The position numbers and the translations under genes were made by a program. From Gaeumannomyces sp. JS-464 (taxonomy: Eukaryota > Ascomycota > Sordariomycetes > Magnaporthales > Magnaporthaceae), in contig NGZR01000002.1 in assembly GCA_002197995.1 (NCBI GenBank), forward strand, positions 2,728,001 to 2,792,000: a stretch of 64,000 nucleotides of DNA, given 5' to 3'. Below, in pieces: positions 24,466-36,900 of this stretch. Below the pieces are notes generated by a model that worked only from the letters and a program-made list of their open reading frames with translations, searched no databases and was not told the origin of the DNA. Position 1 is the stretch's first letter. Each line of letters opens with the position of its first letter.

Positions 24466-25294
24466 GGCGGCGTGTCTGATGAGTGGAAATATCCCAAAGC
24501 ACGAGTTTTGCCCGCGGATGGTGGTGATTCAAGTGGCGGTAGCTCCGGCCCCTCCAAAAAGTTCTGGGAGGCGTCAGCAAATCGCAGCAGCAGCAGCCTT
24601 GGGGTGGGTAACAGCAAGAAATGCGGCAGCCAAATTACAAGGCGCCGCTGCCGGCTGTTTTGCGGTCTGGTGCGGTGGGTGTCCGGACGCGCCTGGCGTC
24701 GATGGAGGGGAGGCCAGGCTTCAGGCGGGCTGGGGCCTGCCAGGGCCACCGTGCTGTGCTCGCCCGCTAGGTACCCGCTGCTGCAGCCTCACCTCGGGGC
24801 TGGGATCCACCAGACCGCCCGCCTCCACAATACCTATCCAGCACCGTGCCTGTCCTCCCTGCCTCCCGAGCTCTCGACATGATCAGCCTGTGGTTCCGAA
24901 TGGCTCGTGCAGGCGCGATGAACTGCTGATTTGCGCGCCGCGTTTCCTTGGACAGCCACGCTGCCCGTCGTCAATCGGGTTCCCCAAGTGTCACCGCGAC
25001 GCTATCTTGGCCTCTTCCAATCTCGGCCGCAATAAAACCACACATCCGCTAGCACAATGGCTCCCTGTAAGCATCAACCCATGCACTAATTAGGCTCGAG
25101 CAATTCTTCCGATTTGATTCCATTCCCAGCTGCTTGTGCTCGTCATCGCGCTCCAATTGCGCCTTTGAACTCAAACATCAGCCCTTTTTCTACCTTTTCT
25201 TCGTCTTCTTTTTCTTTCTTTTTCTTGGAGTTTCTCTTCTCGTCAATAGACAGACACTCAATACATGCATCACCAACTTGCATCTCGCATCAAA
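24466..25294. other. shared promoter region of CCT8 (-) and the HMG-box gene (+)
   Basis: About 830 bases between divergent start codons, with a strong C/T tract at 25180-25235 just before the HMG-box start. An ATG at 25054 followed by a GTAAGC donor could mark an alternative upstream mini-exon, but I could not connect it in frame. Confidence 0.5.
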
Positions 25295-26494
25295 ATGGAC
25301 TCCCACACTGACGACTCCCTCCCAACGGCGCAGCCAGCGCAGCAACACCGGCCCTCCCGCCTTCGGTTGAGGAGGCGTACCGGCGCAAGTGCATCCAGCT
25401 CAAGCAGCGAACCGCCGAGGTCGAAGAGGCCAACGAGGCCTCCCGCCTGCGCCTGGCCCGCCTGAACCGCCAGGCCGAGAAGATGCGCATCGAGCGCGCG
25501 TTCCTCCTCGAGCAGCTCTCCAAGAGGATAAGCACAAACGTCGAGGACTCTGACGGCAGCCCCAGCCCGCCTCCAACGGTCGGTTCACACACTCTCCCGA
25601 TTGACCCTTGATCGTGTCCCTTATTCTGGACGGACCGCCGGGCTATCTTGTCCACCACCCCTTGGAATGAAAGTTGACAATCTTCATCCTCCAGCCCAAG
25701 GAGAAACCCCTAAGGACGAAGCGAGGACACAGGAAGATGTCCGCCAACCCGGGCGGCGACCCAGCCGGCGCCCCAGGATCCACCTTCATCAGCCAGACGT
25801 CGGGCGGCGGCCTCGGCGGCGGATCGCCCGCCGCCTCGGAAGCACTGTCGCACACCAACGCCGACAGCCAGAGCCAGCGGAACGCAGGCGCCAACGGCAA
25901 GCACCAGGGGCCACCCCGCGTGCCGAGCACCGCCTTCGAGCTCTACTGCCGCGACATCCGCCCGTTGCTCGAGACCGACAAGGCAAAGGAGGCCGGCGAC
26001 AAGGCGGTGGCGGCGGCGGCGGCGGACAAGGACAAGGGCGACAAGGACGCCGACAAGAAGCAGAAGGAGAAAGACGCCGACGACATGGACGCCGACGACG
26101 CCGACAAGGACGAGTCGTCGGATAAGAGTAAGGACGCCGCCGCCTCTGCCGGCATCGACGAGGAGCTCGCGCGCCGCTGGAAGGACCTGCCCGACGCCGA
26201 CAGGGACGAGTTCCAGGCCCGGTACGAGAAGGAGCTCGCAAAGTACGAGAAGGACAAGGACGCGTACGAGAAGAAGCAGCAGAGGAGCAGCAAGGACGAC
26301 GAGGACGACGACGACGACGCGGCGGACCGCGCCCCGTCCTCGTCGGCCGTGCCCACCGTCAAGGTCGAGCGCCCTGCGCGACGAGCCCGCGGCCGACACG
26401 CCGCAGGCCGCCGCCACGCAGGACGAGGACGTCGAGATGACAAAACTACGACACGGATCCCGAGCAGAGGCAGCAGGGACAAGGAGTAGGATAG
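25295..26494 (+). CDS. HMG-box protein resembling INO80 subunit Nhp10
   Basis: A nuclear DNA-binding protein. After a short N-terminus (MDSHTDDSLP) comes a coiled-coil-like segment (VEEAYRRKCIQLKQRT to IERAFLLEQLSKR), then SPSPPPT/PKEKPLRTKRGHRK across an intron at 25579-25694 with an unusual GTCGGT donor. The HMG box begins at VPSTAFELYCRDIRPLLE (about 25920-25975) and resumes at EELARRWKDLPDADRDEF to KYEKDKDAYEKK (about 26160-26275). Between these halves lies about 60 residues rich in Lys, Asp and Ala. The C-terminus is acidic. Coiled coil plus HMG box resembles fungal Nhp10-like INO80 subunits; this is inference. Frame changes by one base occur near 25313-25326, 26375 and 26443, so the exact C-terminus (stop at 26489 or 26494) is uncertain. 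Confidence 0.75.
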
Positions 26495-27322
26495 CCATTT
26501 CTCTGACTGGTGGAGCTCTATGAATTACGGGCGTCTTTCTAGAGACCCAACGCCGGGGCCTCCGAATCCCCGGTTTTGATTGTCATTTTCTTGACCTGCC
26601 TTGCTTCTACAAGTGCAACGCTTGAATTCAGTGGTTTCTTGGCTTCGTCTGGCTTCTTTTCTTTTCTACCGAATGGGCGGGTATCTGGGCGTGGTGGAGT
26701 TTGGCGCTTTCAAAACAATCAGGACATGATCATGGGGGAAAGGCCGGTTTTTGATATGGACCTACCTGTGTTTTACCTGGTTGTCCGGGTCCACCTAGCG
26801 AGAGCGAAAACGAGTAAAGTATGGCTTGCACTGAAGGACATGCACCGCCGGATGCAAATCTTTAGAACTTTCTGTTGACACGAACAGCCAAGAATAAATA
26901 AATAAACGCTCCCATCGCATATCGGGGGTACTTGTTTACAACTAGGCTAATCCTACAGCTCAACTCCTGCTGGCTGTGAAGACGACACACACCATCCCGC
27001 CGCCCAAGACCTATCTCATTCTCTCCTCTTGGCCCTGGACCTTGGACGCAGAGCGAGCAAAACATGAAAAGAGAAAACGCTTTAAATGGTTCCTCAACTC
27101 CTAGGCCGCCAATCAAACACGCCCGTAGCAAAGGAAAGAAAGAAAAGACCGCCCGCGAGACCAAATGCATTATGAGGATGAAGCTGCTTGAAAGAGGAGC
27201 CGGCCGGAAGGCGACCTGTTGGCAGAGGCATAAGAAGCAAGAAACAAAAGGAATAGTGGCAAAGAAGTACAAGAAACATGATATAATAACATGGAACGCG
27301 CCGAGAAGATGTACGACTGATA
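26495..27322. other. intergenic between convergent HMG-box and Rmd1-like genes
   Basis: About 830 bases of 3' flanking sequence. No gene was seen, and short open frames here have no recognisable features. Confidence 0.5.
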
Positions 27323-29385
27323 TCAGTCAACGCCTGCATACAAGTCTACAACAATATTAATCAAGGCAACCAGGATCTCGGCGGCGATGAGAACGATCAC
27401 TTTTTGGGAACGTAAAGGTTAGCACAGAACATTCGGCACGCACACTTTAGGAAAACGCAGAGCACCACATACCAATCCACTCAAGCTTCTCGCCGTGGCC
27501 GTGACTCAGCTGGTCCTTGAGCACAGCAAGGAGGTCGGCGATAACGTCCAGGCGCTCGGTCAGCAGGCCAACACGTTGGTCCATCTCGAGGTAGGTGCGG
27601 ACGGCCTGATAGAGCGGCTCGAGCTGTGGTTCGACCCAGAAGATCTCGGGGGTGTCGAGCACGGAGCCGTTGAGGTGGATGTTGATGCGCAGGATGAAGA
27701 GCTCGCCGATCTGCATGTTGATGCGCGTCCGGCTGAGGTTGATCTTGCCTGTGAGCGCGATCTGCGTAGGTATATCCTTGCACGTGTCGATGGTGGATGC
27801 AATGAGCTCCTCGAACAGGGACGTCTATATGGGGGCAGTGGTCAGTTTACCGATGCCAGATGAATCAAGTATTTTCCGCGGGGCAAAGGACGAAAAGAAA
27901 GTCGGAAAGAAAAGTGAACATGAGGAAGGAACCGCCATCTCCGTGTTATCCTTACCTTGACGCTCTGGGCCAGCGCGTGCGAGATGGCCAGCTTGGTCAT
28001 ATAATTCTTCTTGTCGCGTAACGTGATAAAGTCGTTGTATATCCTGGGCTGATACTCACGCGTGTAGTAGAAGTTGAAGTACTCGGTCTCGACGTCCTCG
28101 GGCGCCAGCTTCTCCGTCTCGAACTTGGCGATCTCCTTGAGGAACCGCTGCTCTTGCGCGATCGACATGCCCCAGATGACCACGACGCCGTAGTCAAACA
28201 GGAAGACCTCGGGCGTGTGCACCTCGATATCCAGATCGGCCGGCCTCTCCGTCAGCGCGCGATCGTCGCCGACCACGGTAGCGGCGGGGCCACCCATCAT
28301 ATCGCCGTGTGTATGGCTCGTGCTCTCCGGGTGGAAGCCGTTGTTGTGCTCGTGGTCATCGCCGTGGCCCTCGCCCTCGCGGCTCCTAGGTCTCCCTAGG
28401 TCAGGGGTTTCTGGCTCCACCTCTGGCAGCGGCTCCGGCTCCAAATCTATCAAGTCCCCGTGACTAAACCTGGGAGTTGTCGCGTCCACTCGCCCGTCGA
28501 GTGACGTCTCAGGGGCGGCGACCCCCTTTCCCCTGTGGCTTGGGTATCCCCTGGATTGCTGCCGGAATCTGCACCGCCAGTGGTGGCAGAAGGTTTGTTT
28601 ACAGTGGCCCTGGCGCCGCGTTCAGGAAGTGGCAGGTCCCTGTATTGGTACGGGGTGTATATGCACTCGTCAATTAGCTTGGGGTTCGCGCCCTTTGCCC
28701 TGCCACGGCCACCCTTGAGGAAGCGCATAAGGCCCTCCATCTGGTAGCGGTTTGCGGTGCAGTAGGCGGTGACACGGGTAGACGGTCGCGGTCGGCTTTG
28801 CCGAGGCGGGCGGCGTCCCTGCGAGCGGTAGGGTCCTTGATGCGCGTGTATTGGCTGTAGACTTCGCGGCCGCTCTCTTCGTCGGGAGACAGCTCCTCGC
28901 CGAGCATCTGCTCAGGCGTCGGTAACAACTTGAGCTTCTGGCCTTCTTGGTGCTGCGCTGCGGGCCGACCTTGGCGACGGCGCCTGGGTACAGGCCGAGG
29001 CCGCCAGGGGCGGGGAGCAGGTTGTTCCCGTTGGTGTTCCCAGCACCGCCATGGTAAGTGGCGCCGATAGCGCCATGGGAGTTGCGTCGGCGGAGCTTGT
29101 TGTTGATGGCGGCGAACATGGGCGGGCCAGCGGCCAGGCTGCCGGTGCTCATGGTGCTGGTCGGGGTCGAGGGGGTCGAGCCACCCAGCGAGTGAGGCCG
29201 AGAGTGTGTGACACGTCGTGGGAGACGCGACGGCGGACCGAGGGCGGATCGGGCTCGATTGTCCTCGTCACCGGATTGGGGTTGAAGGTCACGGTACGCC
29301 TCGCGTTGGGGCGCGGCGACACGGGGGAGCTGTCTGCTGGCACAGCTGGCAGCAGCGGCGAAGTCTCGGAGGCAGCGTCGGCCAT
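27323..29385 (-). CDS. Rmd1-like protein (DUF155/YagE family; Sif2/Sif3-like)
   Basis: A DUF155-family protein related to yeast Rmd1/Rmd8 (required for meiotic nuclear division) and fission yeast Sif2/Sif3. From the start (MADAASETSPLLPAVPADSS) there is a long disordered N-terminus with RRTVTFNPNPVTRTIEPDPP, then the domain: RVTAYCTANRYQMEGLMRFL, IDIEVHTPEVFLFDYGVVVIWGM (in two parts across 28180-28245), FYYTREYQPRIYNDFITL, and after the intron 27825-27955, TGKINLSRTRINMQIGELF and LLTERLDVIADLLAVLKDQL. The last exon (27323-27399, after intron 27400-27472) encodes VIVLIAAEILVALINIVV, a C-terminal membrane anchor typical of the family. One-base frame changes occur near 29215, 28937, 28777 and 28490, so the N-terminal half is assembled from several frames. 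Other evidence for the family is strong. Confidence 0.88.
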
Positions 29386-30734
29386 GGCCGCCTTGTCCAC
29401 TGAGCTGTTGAGCTGTTTGCCGATAGTGCAAGGATCTCCCAGGCTGGCGTGCTTCGTCACCTGGCAGTGGTGGGCAGCGGCGGGCCGGCGACGCTGCGTT
29501 TCAGAGAAGGAGAGGGTAAAAGTAAATTCGATGACGGCTCATCGGGCAGCGACCGAGAATAGGAGCTGGGACGCCTCGGCTTAGAGTTGGCAACGGTGCG
29601 GGCTGCGGAAGGCTGGACGAGTCAATTGGGCTCGGGGCGCCCTCGCGTGCAGTGATGCGAAGCTCCAGCCAGCTGTTTGATTGCGAGCACTGGAACACAC
29701 TACTAGGTAGGTGCACGCAGCAGCAGCGGTGTCTGCGTGTTTTGGGCCAGCGATTCAGCGTAAATGACGTCTTGCAAGATTTTCCGCGTGCGCGTCTGGG
29801 CTCCACACTATCAGCACACGTTTTGCCTTTCCTGCGCAGAGCTGTGACCGCGCGGGTTGACGGGGCAGTGTGCAGAAAATCGGGGCGATGGAGACGAGGA
29901 TGTCTGGCAGCACTGGGGTGACCCGTCTTCAGGATCGAGACTCCAGACTCTCTGCTCTGGAACATCAACCCGATCGCCAGGACCCTCCCGCACCGAACCT
30001 TGGCCTCCAATTCAATTGCCCGCTGTGTCGTGGCAGAATGCGGGGATGCGGCAGAAGCCACACATCACGGGCGGTCAAAAGACGCTGGTGCTCGATTCGG
30101 AATAACGCAACCAAAGCGCCACATTGGAGACGACGAAACGAGCCATGCATGTTGATTTTCTGTGCCACCACCCATCCCCAGATTCTGGAAGAAAATCCAT
30201 TCGCACACCATCTCGAGACAACGGCTCGGCAACGCCGTCTAGGTACGTCATGCAAAATAGCCACAGCTCGCGGGGGCGCCATGGCCGCTCAGAGCAAAGC
30301 GGGCACGCAGCAGATACTGCTAGTATTTGACCCCACAATACGAGACGGTATCTTTAAGTCGCTTCTATACTATACCTTCTTTATTTCTCTCCTCGGCTTT
30401 GTTTTTTTTTTGCCCCCCTTTCTCTCTTCGTTTCGGGCCTCCTATAGTCGCACACAAAACGCGCGCAGCTACCCAAGCTGCAGTCTGTGTTGCCAGGGTC
30501 CAGAATCGGGTTAGCTGTGAGGCCCAATTGAACCCTTTTTAGTGGACTCCCATCTCCTGCCATGCCCGGGCGTGTCCTTCTCTCAATCTTTCAATCAAGC
30601 CCATTGATGCGACAGCAATACCCCAACGCGCGCTCACAGGAAATACCGCCATTGTACAACCACCATCGGGCTCTCAAGTAGATAGGTACCTAGGCAGATA
30701 CCTGAGATTTCGCTATTGACACTATTCTGGCGGC
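29386..30734. other. intergenic between divergent Rmd1-like and oxidoreductase genes
   Basis: About 1.35 kb without a supportable gene. It includes a T/C-rich tract near 30380-30435. It is presumed promoter sequence for both neighbours. Confidence 0.5.
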
Positions 30735-32378
30735 ATGCCGTCCAGAAAACTGCAGCACAATCGCCAATATGATCTCGTCCTGTTTGGGCCACCGGTAAGT
30801 TCGACGATGGCGGGATGACGGGAAGGAGGCTTTGGTATTGTGATAATCTTTCCCGGAGCTGACATGCGGCCCCCACAGGCTACACCGGTCTCTATGCTGC
30901 AGAGTATATAGCGGCATCCCTGCCTACTGACCTCAGCTGGGCTATCGCTGGCCGGTCGCGGGACAAACTCGAAAAGATAGCAGCGGAATCTCAGGGCACA
31001 GAACCCTGACAGGAGCCAGCCGGGTAGGCGGCTTCTATGGCCTATCTGAGGATCAAGATACGCACAAGACTTGCTGACGTCTCTTCCGTGCTGGAATCTC
31101 CATCGAGCAGCCCTGGAAGTGTGCGTTCTCGACCATGAGAGCCTCGCGGCCCTAGCCAAAAGGACCGCCATCCTCGTGACGACGGTTGGCCCGTACTGCA
31201 TCTATGGCGAGTACGCGTTCAAGGCGTGTGCCGAGAATGGAACGCACTATCTGGATGTCACTGGGGAGGTCCCCTGGGTCTTGCAAATGATCGAGAAATA
31301 CGAAGGTGCCGCCAAATCCAGCGGTGCACTCATGTTTCCTCAGATTGGGCTTGAGTCGGCCCCATCGGACCTCATGGCTTGGTCGCTTGCCTCTATCATC
31401 AGGGAGAAGCTGGGCGCGCAAACCCGGGCCGTGACCATGTCCATCCATATCGAGTGAGAGAGCCCCCAACGATTGATACCTATCAATGAACCGAGCAGTG
31501 TTCGGAACATAGCTCAGTCATATTGGACTTGCTAACCTACGATCATCCAACGCAGCTCCGCACCGTCCGGGGGCACAATCGAAAGCCTGTTCAACGTTTT
31601 GGACAGGTACTCCCTCAAAGAGCTTTCGCGTGCCTTGAAGCCCTATGCCCTGTCCCCTGTCCCCCGCCCCAACCGTCCGCGCGGCCCCAAGCCGTCACTT
31701 ATGCGTCGGCTGACCGGTCTGGTCACGGTGCCCGGCTTGGGACTCCTCACGACATCGTTCACGGGCCGCACCAACGTCGCCATCGTCGAGCGGACCTGGG
31801 CCTTGCTGGCGACGACGCCCTCGCGACAGCCACAGGCCTACGGGCCCAACTTCAGCTTCAGGGAGTACATGCGGGCGCCCAGTCGACTGCAAGGCTTCGC
31901 GATGCACCTCGCTTTTGCCCTGGGCGGCCTTATCCTCCTGATGACGCCGCCGCCGCTAAGACGTCTAGCCCGGCGCTTTCTAACCCAACCTGGCCAGGGT
32001 AAAACTCGAGAGGATGGCGCGCGCGAGGTCTCCAACTGCGGGCGATCGCCGACGCAGACACGACGGCCGAGGCTGCCCAGCAAGCGTATTGCGAGGCGCG
32101 ATTCCGAGGGAGCATGTATCAGTGTATGTGCTTGGTGATTGTGTCCTCATAGACCTCTCCAGCAAAAATTCGGTGTATAATTGCTAACTGTGCGGCTGGG
32201 TTTCTTGTGTCCAGTGACTACGATCATTCTCGTCCAAGCGGCTCTGACTATCCTGGAGGACTACGACGGCTTGCAGCTCGGAGGCGGAATCTACACAGCC
32301 GCGTGCCTTGGCCGGCCCTTTGTCGAGCGACTCAACAACGCGGGCTTCAAGTTTGAAACTAAGATCATCACGTCTTGA
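30735..32378 (+). CDS. saccharopine dehydrogenase-like oxidoreductase (SCCPDH family)
   Basis: An NAD(P)-binding, membrane-associated oxidoreductase-like protein of the SCCPDH family; the reaction is unknown for most members. The start MPSRKLQHNRQYDLVLFG leads into the Rossmann glycine motif, split by an intron (30795-30878): FGATG|YTGLYAAEY. The first half lacks one G (three instead of four near 30785), breaking the frame. Further exons are 30879 to about 31023, 31111-31453, 31556-32123 and 32215-32378, with TTGCTAAC or CTGAC branch points. Recognisable parts are TVGPYCIYGEYAFKACAENG, THYLDVTGEVPWV, GLESAPSDLMAW, SAPSGGTIESLFNVLDRYS and a C-terminal hydrophobic helix (FALGGLILLMTPPP). The C-terminus has EDYDGLQLGGGIYTAACLG, usual for the family. 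Additional frame changes lie near 31005 and 32030. The total is about 410-420 residues. Confidence 0.87.
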
Positions 32379-32498
32379 TTCCAGACGGTGATCTTGGCAA
32401 TCGGTATCACCAATAGGGCCAAGGCAAATCGCCCCGCCGTCTTTGACTCGCTTCTAAGATGACAGGGAGCTGGATACAGTTTAGACCTGACAACGTGT

Positions 32499-32530
<32 letters not shown>

Positions 32531-33964
32531 GGGTTGATACTGATTTGACGAACAGAGTTGGCCTTTCGTGATTTTGACTGTGGTCCTGGTTCGCCTATTT
32601 GAAACTATCCTACGTGCCTCTATTGACGCCGCGGATGGAAGGAGTTTTACGGTTTAAATTATGGTATTCCTGTTTAAAGGCCAAAATATACCCGTTTAAA
32701 TCCGAAAACTTCTTCAGCTCGCGGTATTGGCAGAGGTAAGCACGCGGGATGGTCTCAGACGGCCGATCGAGGACTGCGGTCAAAGTAACGGGCAGGGCAG
32801 CTCTGTCCGCCAGATCAAAATCGTCGCCATTAACATATTGGCAACGACAATACTGGCTGCACTTGACGGCAAGGATGGTGGTGTTCGATGAGGTCATGCA
32901 GCGTGTAACCAGCCAATCATTTGGGGAACCAACCTTGGGCCTAGGGTCCAAAAGGGCAACGAGCAGCACGCCACGAGCTGGAAAGCATCCATTATTGAAT
33001 CTTTCCCCCAACTGCATTGCACTTTCACCCTCCACCCCAGCCGATACAACTGCTACTGGCCCGTGACGGTGACGGCGATTGCATTGAACTTGGGACGCGG
33101 CAGGGGTAAAATCTGGGACGCGGCCCAGGACGCCCAATCAACAGTCAAGTCTCTGATAACCGATGATGTCGCGATCCGGACTTTCGCTCTCTTCCCTTGC
33201 TCCCCGTGATTGACTCACGGGGAAAGGTCCCTTTTAACAGCATGCTTAACGGCCTCTTCAAGGGGTTGCCGCCAGGATGGATGTCCTCTATTGGGACCAC
33301 CCGCCCGCTGAATGGTTGCATCCTCGCTGCCGTCGTCGAAGCTGCCCATTCTTCCAATGCTGATCTTGTACGGATTGACCCTTTGTCGCCCGCCCCAGGC
33401 CCTTGGTTCCGTAGTCGTGACGATGTGGTATTCAGTGATATCAAAGACGTCAACCTGTCAGCGCCAGCGACGAGGAGAAACCACGCGTGCTCGGCTACTT
33501 CTATTCCGTGTGTCTTTTCATCTCCCCATTTTAGGCTGTCGAAGTTGGTCAGACTGACCACCTAGATACATGACGAGAATGCATTCCCTCCCTTCTATGA
33601 TTTGGGTCTTGTCTTTTTATTTCCCCAGACCCTCCACGCATACTGATTCCGGTCTTACCCCTGGTTTCCATTCATATCGCAATATTCTCCGAAGAGAAAC
33701 CCACCACAGTTATCTGCGGCGGCTTCCCTGCCAAACAAGCTGTGACCTCATCGCAACGGCTGGCCTGTTATATGCCGCATTTGCCTGCATGGCACCCCGC
33801 CCCCTACACCACCAGCCGGCCATGCAGTAGCTAGTGGCGACACCAGGCACGCCCACACGCACCATACAGCCATCCTGCCCTGCAGCGCCTGCTGGAGAAG
33901 CAACTGGCTGGTAGCTGTGCTCCACGCGGGTTACCCAAATAAATACCGACTTGTTAAGCCGGCC
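32379..33964. other. intergenic, possible relic coding sequence
   Basis: This holds the 31-base G run and about 1 kb (32,600-33,560) where short conserved-looking peptides can be read in several frames but no single frame stays open. On the plus strand one stretch reads PVTVTAIALNLGRGRGKIWD, and a frame from 33197 stays open for 122 codons. I do not recognise a family. It may be a decayed gene or chance. Confidence 0.35.
32499..32529. repeat. poly-G tract (31 G)
   Basis: An uninterrupted run of 31 G residues in intergenic sequence about 120 bases after the oxidoreductase stop codon. It is the longest homopolymer in the window. Confidence 0.95.
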
Positions 33965-36900
33965 ATGTCCGCCGTCAAGCTCCCCAGTCGCGACATCTCG
34001 CGCATCGAATTATCAACCCAATCACAACCATCATCGAGGACAACCGAATCCCAAGACAGAGCCTCGCACAGGCCATCGTTCAACAGTCACAACACCAAGG
34101 ACCGGCTGAGGGAGAGCGCGAACGGGCTCCCTGCCAGATGCTCATCCATGTCAAGCAGCGCCAGCACCGCCGTGAGGAAGGAGAGGAGGTCAATGTTCAG
34201 GGAGGTAGGGCTGGTGGATGACGACTACGCCAATGCTGGCCAGGAAGGAGGCAGTGGCACGCTGCCGAGCTTCCTCGGGGACAGTAAGGGGCAGCTCGGC
34301 GACTTTGCGTCCCTGTCGTCCACCTCGACCACCCGTCAAGCGACGAATGACGGCGGCGGGCTGCCGGCGATCGCCGTGTCACAGCAGGACGCGGGCCCGG
34401 AAGGGGGTGGCAGGGCGTCTGGACCGACAGGGGCGGCCGCGGCAATACGAGAGAGCAGTGCCGAAGGACAGCAGCAGCTGGAGCAGCAGCGCCGTGATTC
34501 TCAAACACGACCGGCCCAATCGTCTTCATCAAGAGCCCAACCCCCGGCCAGCGCACGCAACAACAATCATACGACTGGCGCCAGCATCGGCAGCATTATA
34601 ACCAGTAGCAACACTAACACCGACACCAAGATCGAAAATATCGCGTCCCCACCACCACCACCACCACCTCAAACGCCGACACCCCCGTGCCCACGCCCCC
34701 CATGTCTCCCACCACCAAGCAGTCGTGGTTCAGCAAGTTGCCGATGGGCAGGCGACCGAGGATGAAAGCCGCCGCGAGTGCGCCGCCCCCTCCCACAGTC
34801 ACGAGCTTTTCCCGAGTGACCATGATCGCCATGCTCATTGCTGTTGTTCTCCCCGCCTTTAGTTATAACAACGGCCGCCAGAAGGTTGAGATCAGTGCGC
34901 GCGGACGCCGGCGTCATCAATAGCCCAAGGGGACAACAATGGGAGGGCGGCAGCACCAGGACCGGGACCAGGGATCTGCTTTCGTCCCCAGAGCCAACAG
35001 CCCGACCCAGGTCTGCACTAGATGGGCGCATCAGAGTGAGTGGACGATTCCAGGGTGTGGCTTGAAGCAACTGTCTATCTCGACACCGCATACCAACCTA
35101 TTTACCTGGAGACGTCTACCAACAATACCTATCAGCTAACGAGTAGCTCCTGGAAAACAACAGCTGCGCTCCTTAACGGAACCGTTTACATCTATGGCGG
35201 GCAAGCCAAGACGTCTGCTAATCAAGAGACCGACACATGGAGTATGCATTCTACCCCCTGGAGAGGATGCGACACGCCAGCTTGTTGATGCTGACCGTTT
35301 TTGCTCCCGCTCCCAGATAACAACTTCCTCACCCTTGACCTGACAAAGTCGTGGGACACCAAGACACCCATCCTCAACGGTCTGCCACAGCCGTCGGGTC
35401 CTCCCAAGGTGGCGATGGGCTATCTCTGGAACGACTACAACAACCTCTACCTGTACGGCGGCCAGTTCGCCGACAGCCCCTTCGTCGAGCCGTCGCGCTC
35501 GTCCGTGTGGAAGTACAGCGTCAGAGGCGCGTCGTGGACCGAGGACCAGAAGCCCCAGACCTCTTCGGGGAACAACTCGGAGCCGGGAGGCGTCGCGGTC
35601 CAGCGCTCGGCCGAGGGCGCCGGCCTCTCGGTCCCCGAGCTGGGTCTGAGCTGGTACTTTGGCGGCCACCTGGACCTGTCCACCACCCCCGGCTGGTCCA
35701 ACCAAGTTGCCCGCGTCTACCTCAAGTCGCTGTTGGAGTTCACGCACCCAGGGTACTCCAACACGGGCATCGACTCGCTCCGGTCCAGCGGCGCCGGCGA
35801 GATGGGCGCGTACAGGAACATCACCAAGGGCAGGATCCAGCGGCAGGACGCCTTCTTTGAGCGCGCAGACGGCGCCCTCGTTTTCATCCCCGGATGGGGA
35901 GACATGGGCGTCCTCATCGGCCTCGGCGGTGGCACCAACACGACCTTTGCCGACAACCTCGGCACCCTCGACGTTTACGACATTGCTCGCTCCGAATGGT
36001 ACCACCAGGAAACCTCGGGCATCCCGCCATCGGTCCGTGTTAACCTTTGCGCCGTGGTCGCTTCGGCGCCCGATGCGTCCAGCTTCCAAATCCACGTGTT
36101 TGGTGGACAGAACCTGGAGCCATTTGTGAGTTACCCCTGGATTCTTTTGGGATCTAGAAAACCACTTTGAAAACTGACGCAACTCAACCCCTTGACACAG
36201 AGAGAACAAGTACAATACGATGACATGTACATCCTCACCATCCCCTCCTTCACCTGGATCAAGGTCGACAAGGCCGGCAAGCGCCAGCCGTCCCCGCGGG
36301 CCGGCCACGCGTGCAACATGCGCGACGGCCAGATCGTCGTGACGGGCGGCTTCGCCGGCGTCGACGCGCCCTGCGACTCGCCGGGCATCTACGTCTTCGA
36401 CGCCACGAGCCTCGAGTGGACCGACCGCTTCAGCGCGCGCGCGGCCCGGCCGGACCTGCACCCGGAGAACTCGGTCATGGCCGGCAGCAGCGGCTACCGC
36501 GTGCCCGACAAGGTCGTCAGCGTCATCGGCGGCGGGCCCTCGGGCAGCGCCACCGCGACCGCGCCCGCCAGCCGCGCCACCGACGGGCCCTTCGCCACGG
36601 GCAGGTCCCCCGTCTTCACCGTCACCGCCGGCGGCTCGACCGTCACCCAGACGGCCTGGGGCGCGGGGAGGACCGGCGCGCCACCGGCAGGCGGTGCCGG
36701 CGCCGGCGGCGGTGCTGGGGAGAAGAAGCCGGCGCCGGGCCTCGTGGCGGCCGCCGTGCTCGCGGGCCTGGCCGGCCTGCTGGCGCTGTACCTGGGCTTC
36801 TGCGCCTGGCTGTACCGGCGCCAGGTGCGCGCGTACCGCACGCACCTGGCCGTGGCGAACCGCTACTCGGGGGCCGCCGCCCACGCCTCGCACGCCAGCC

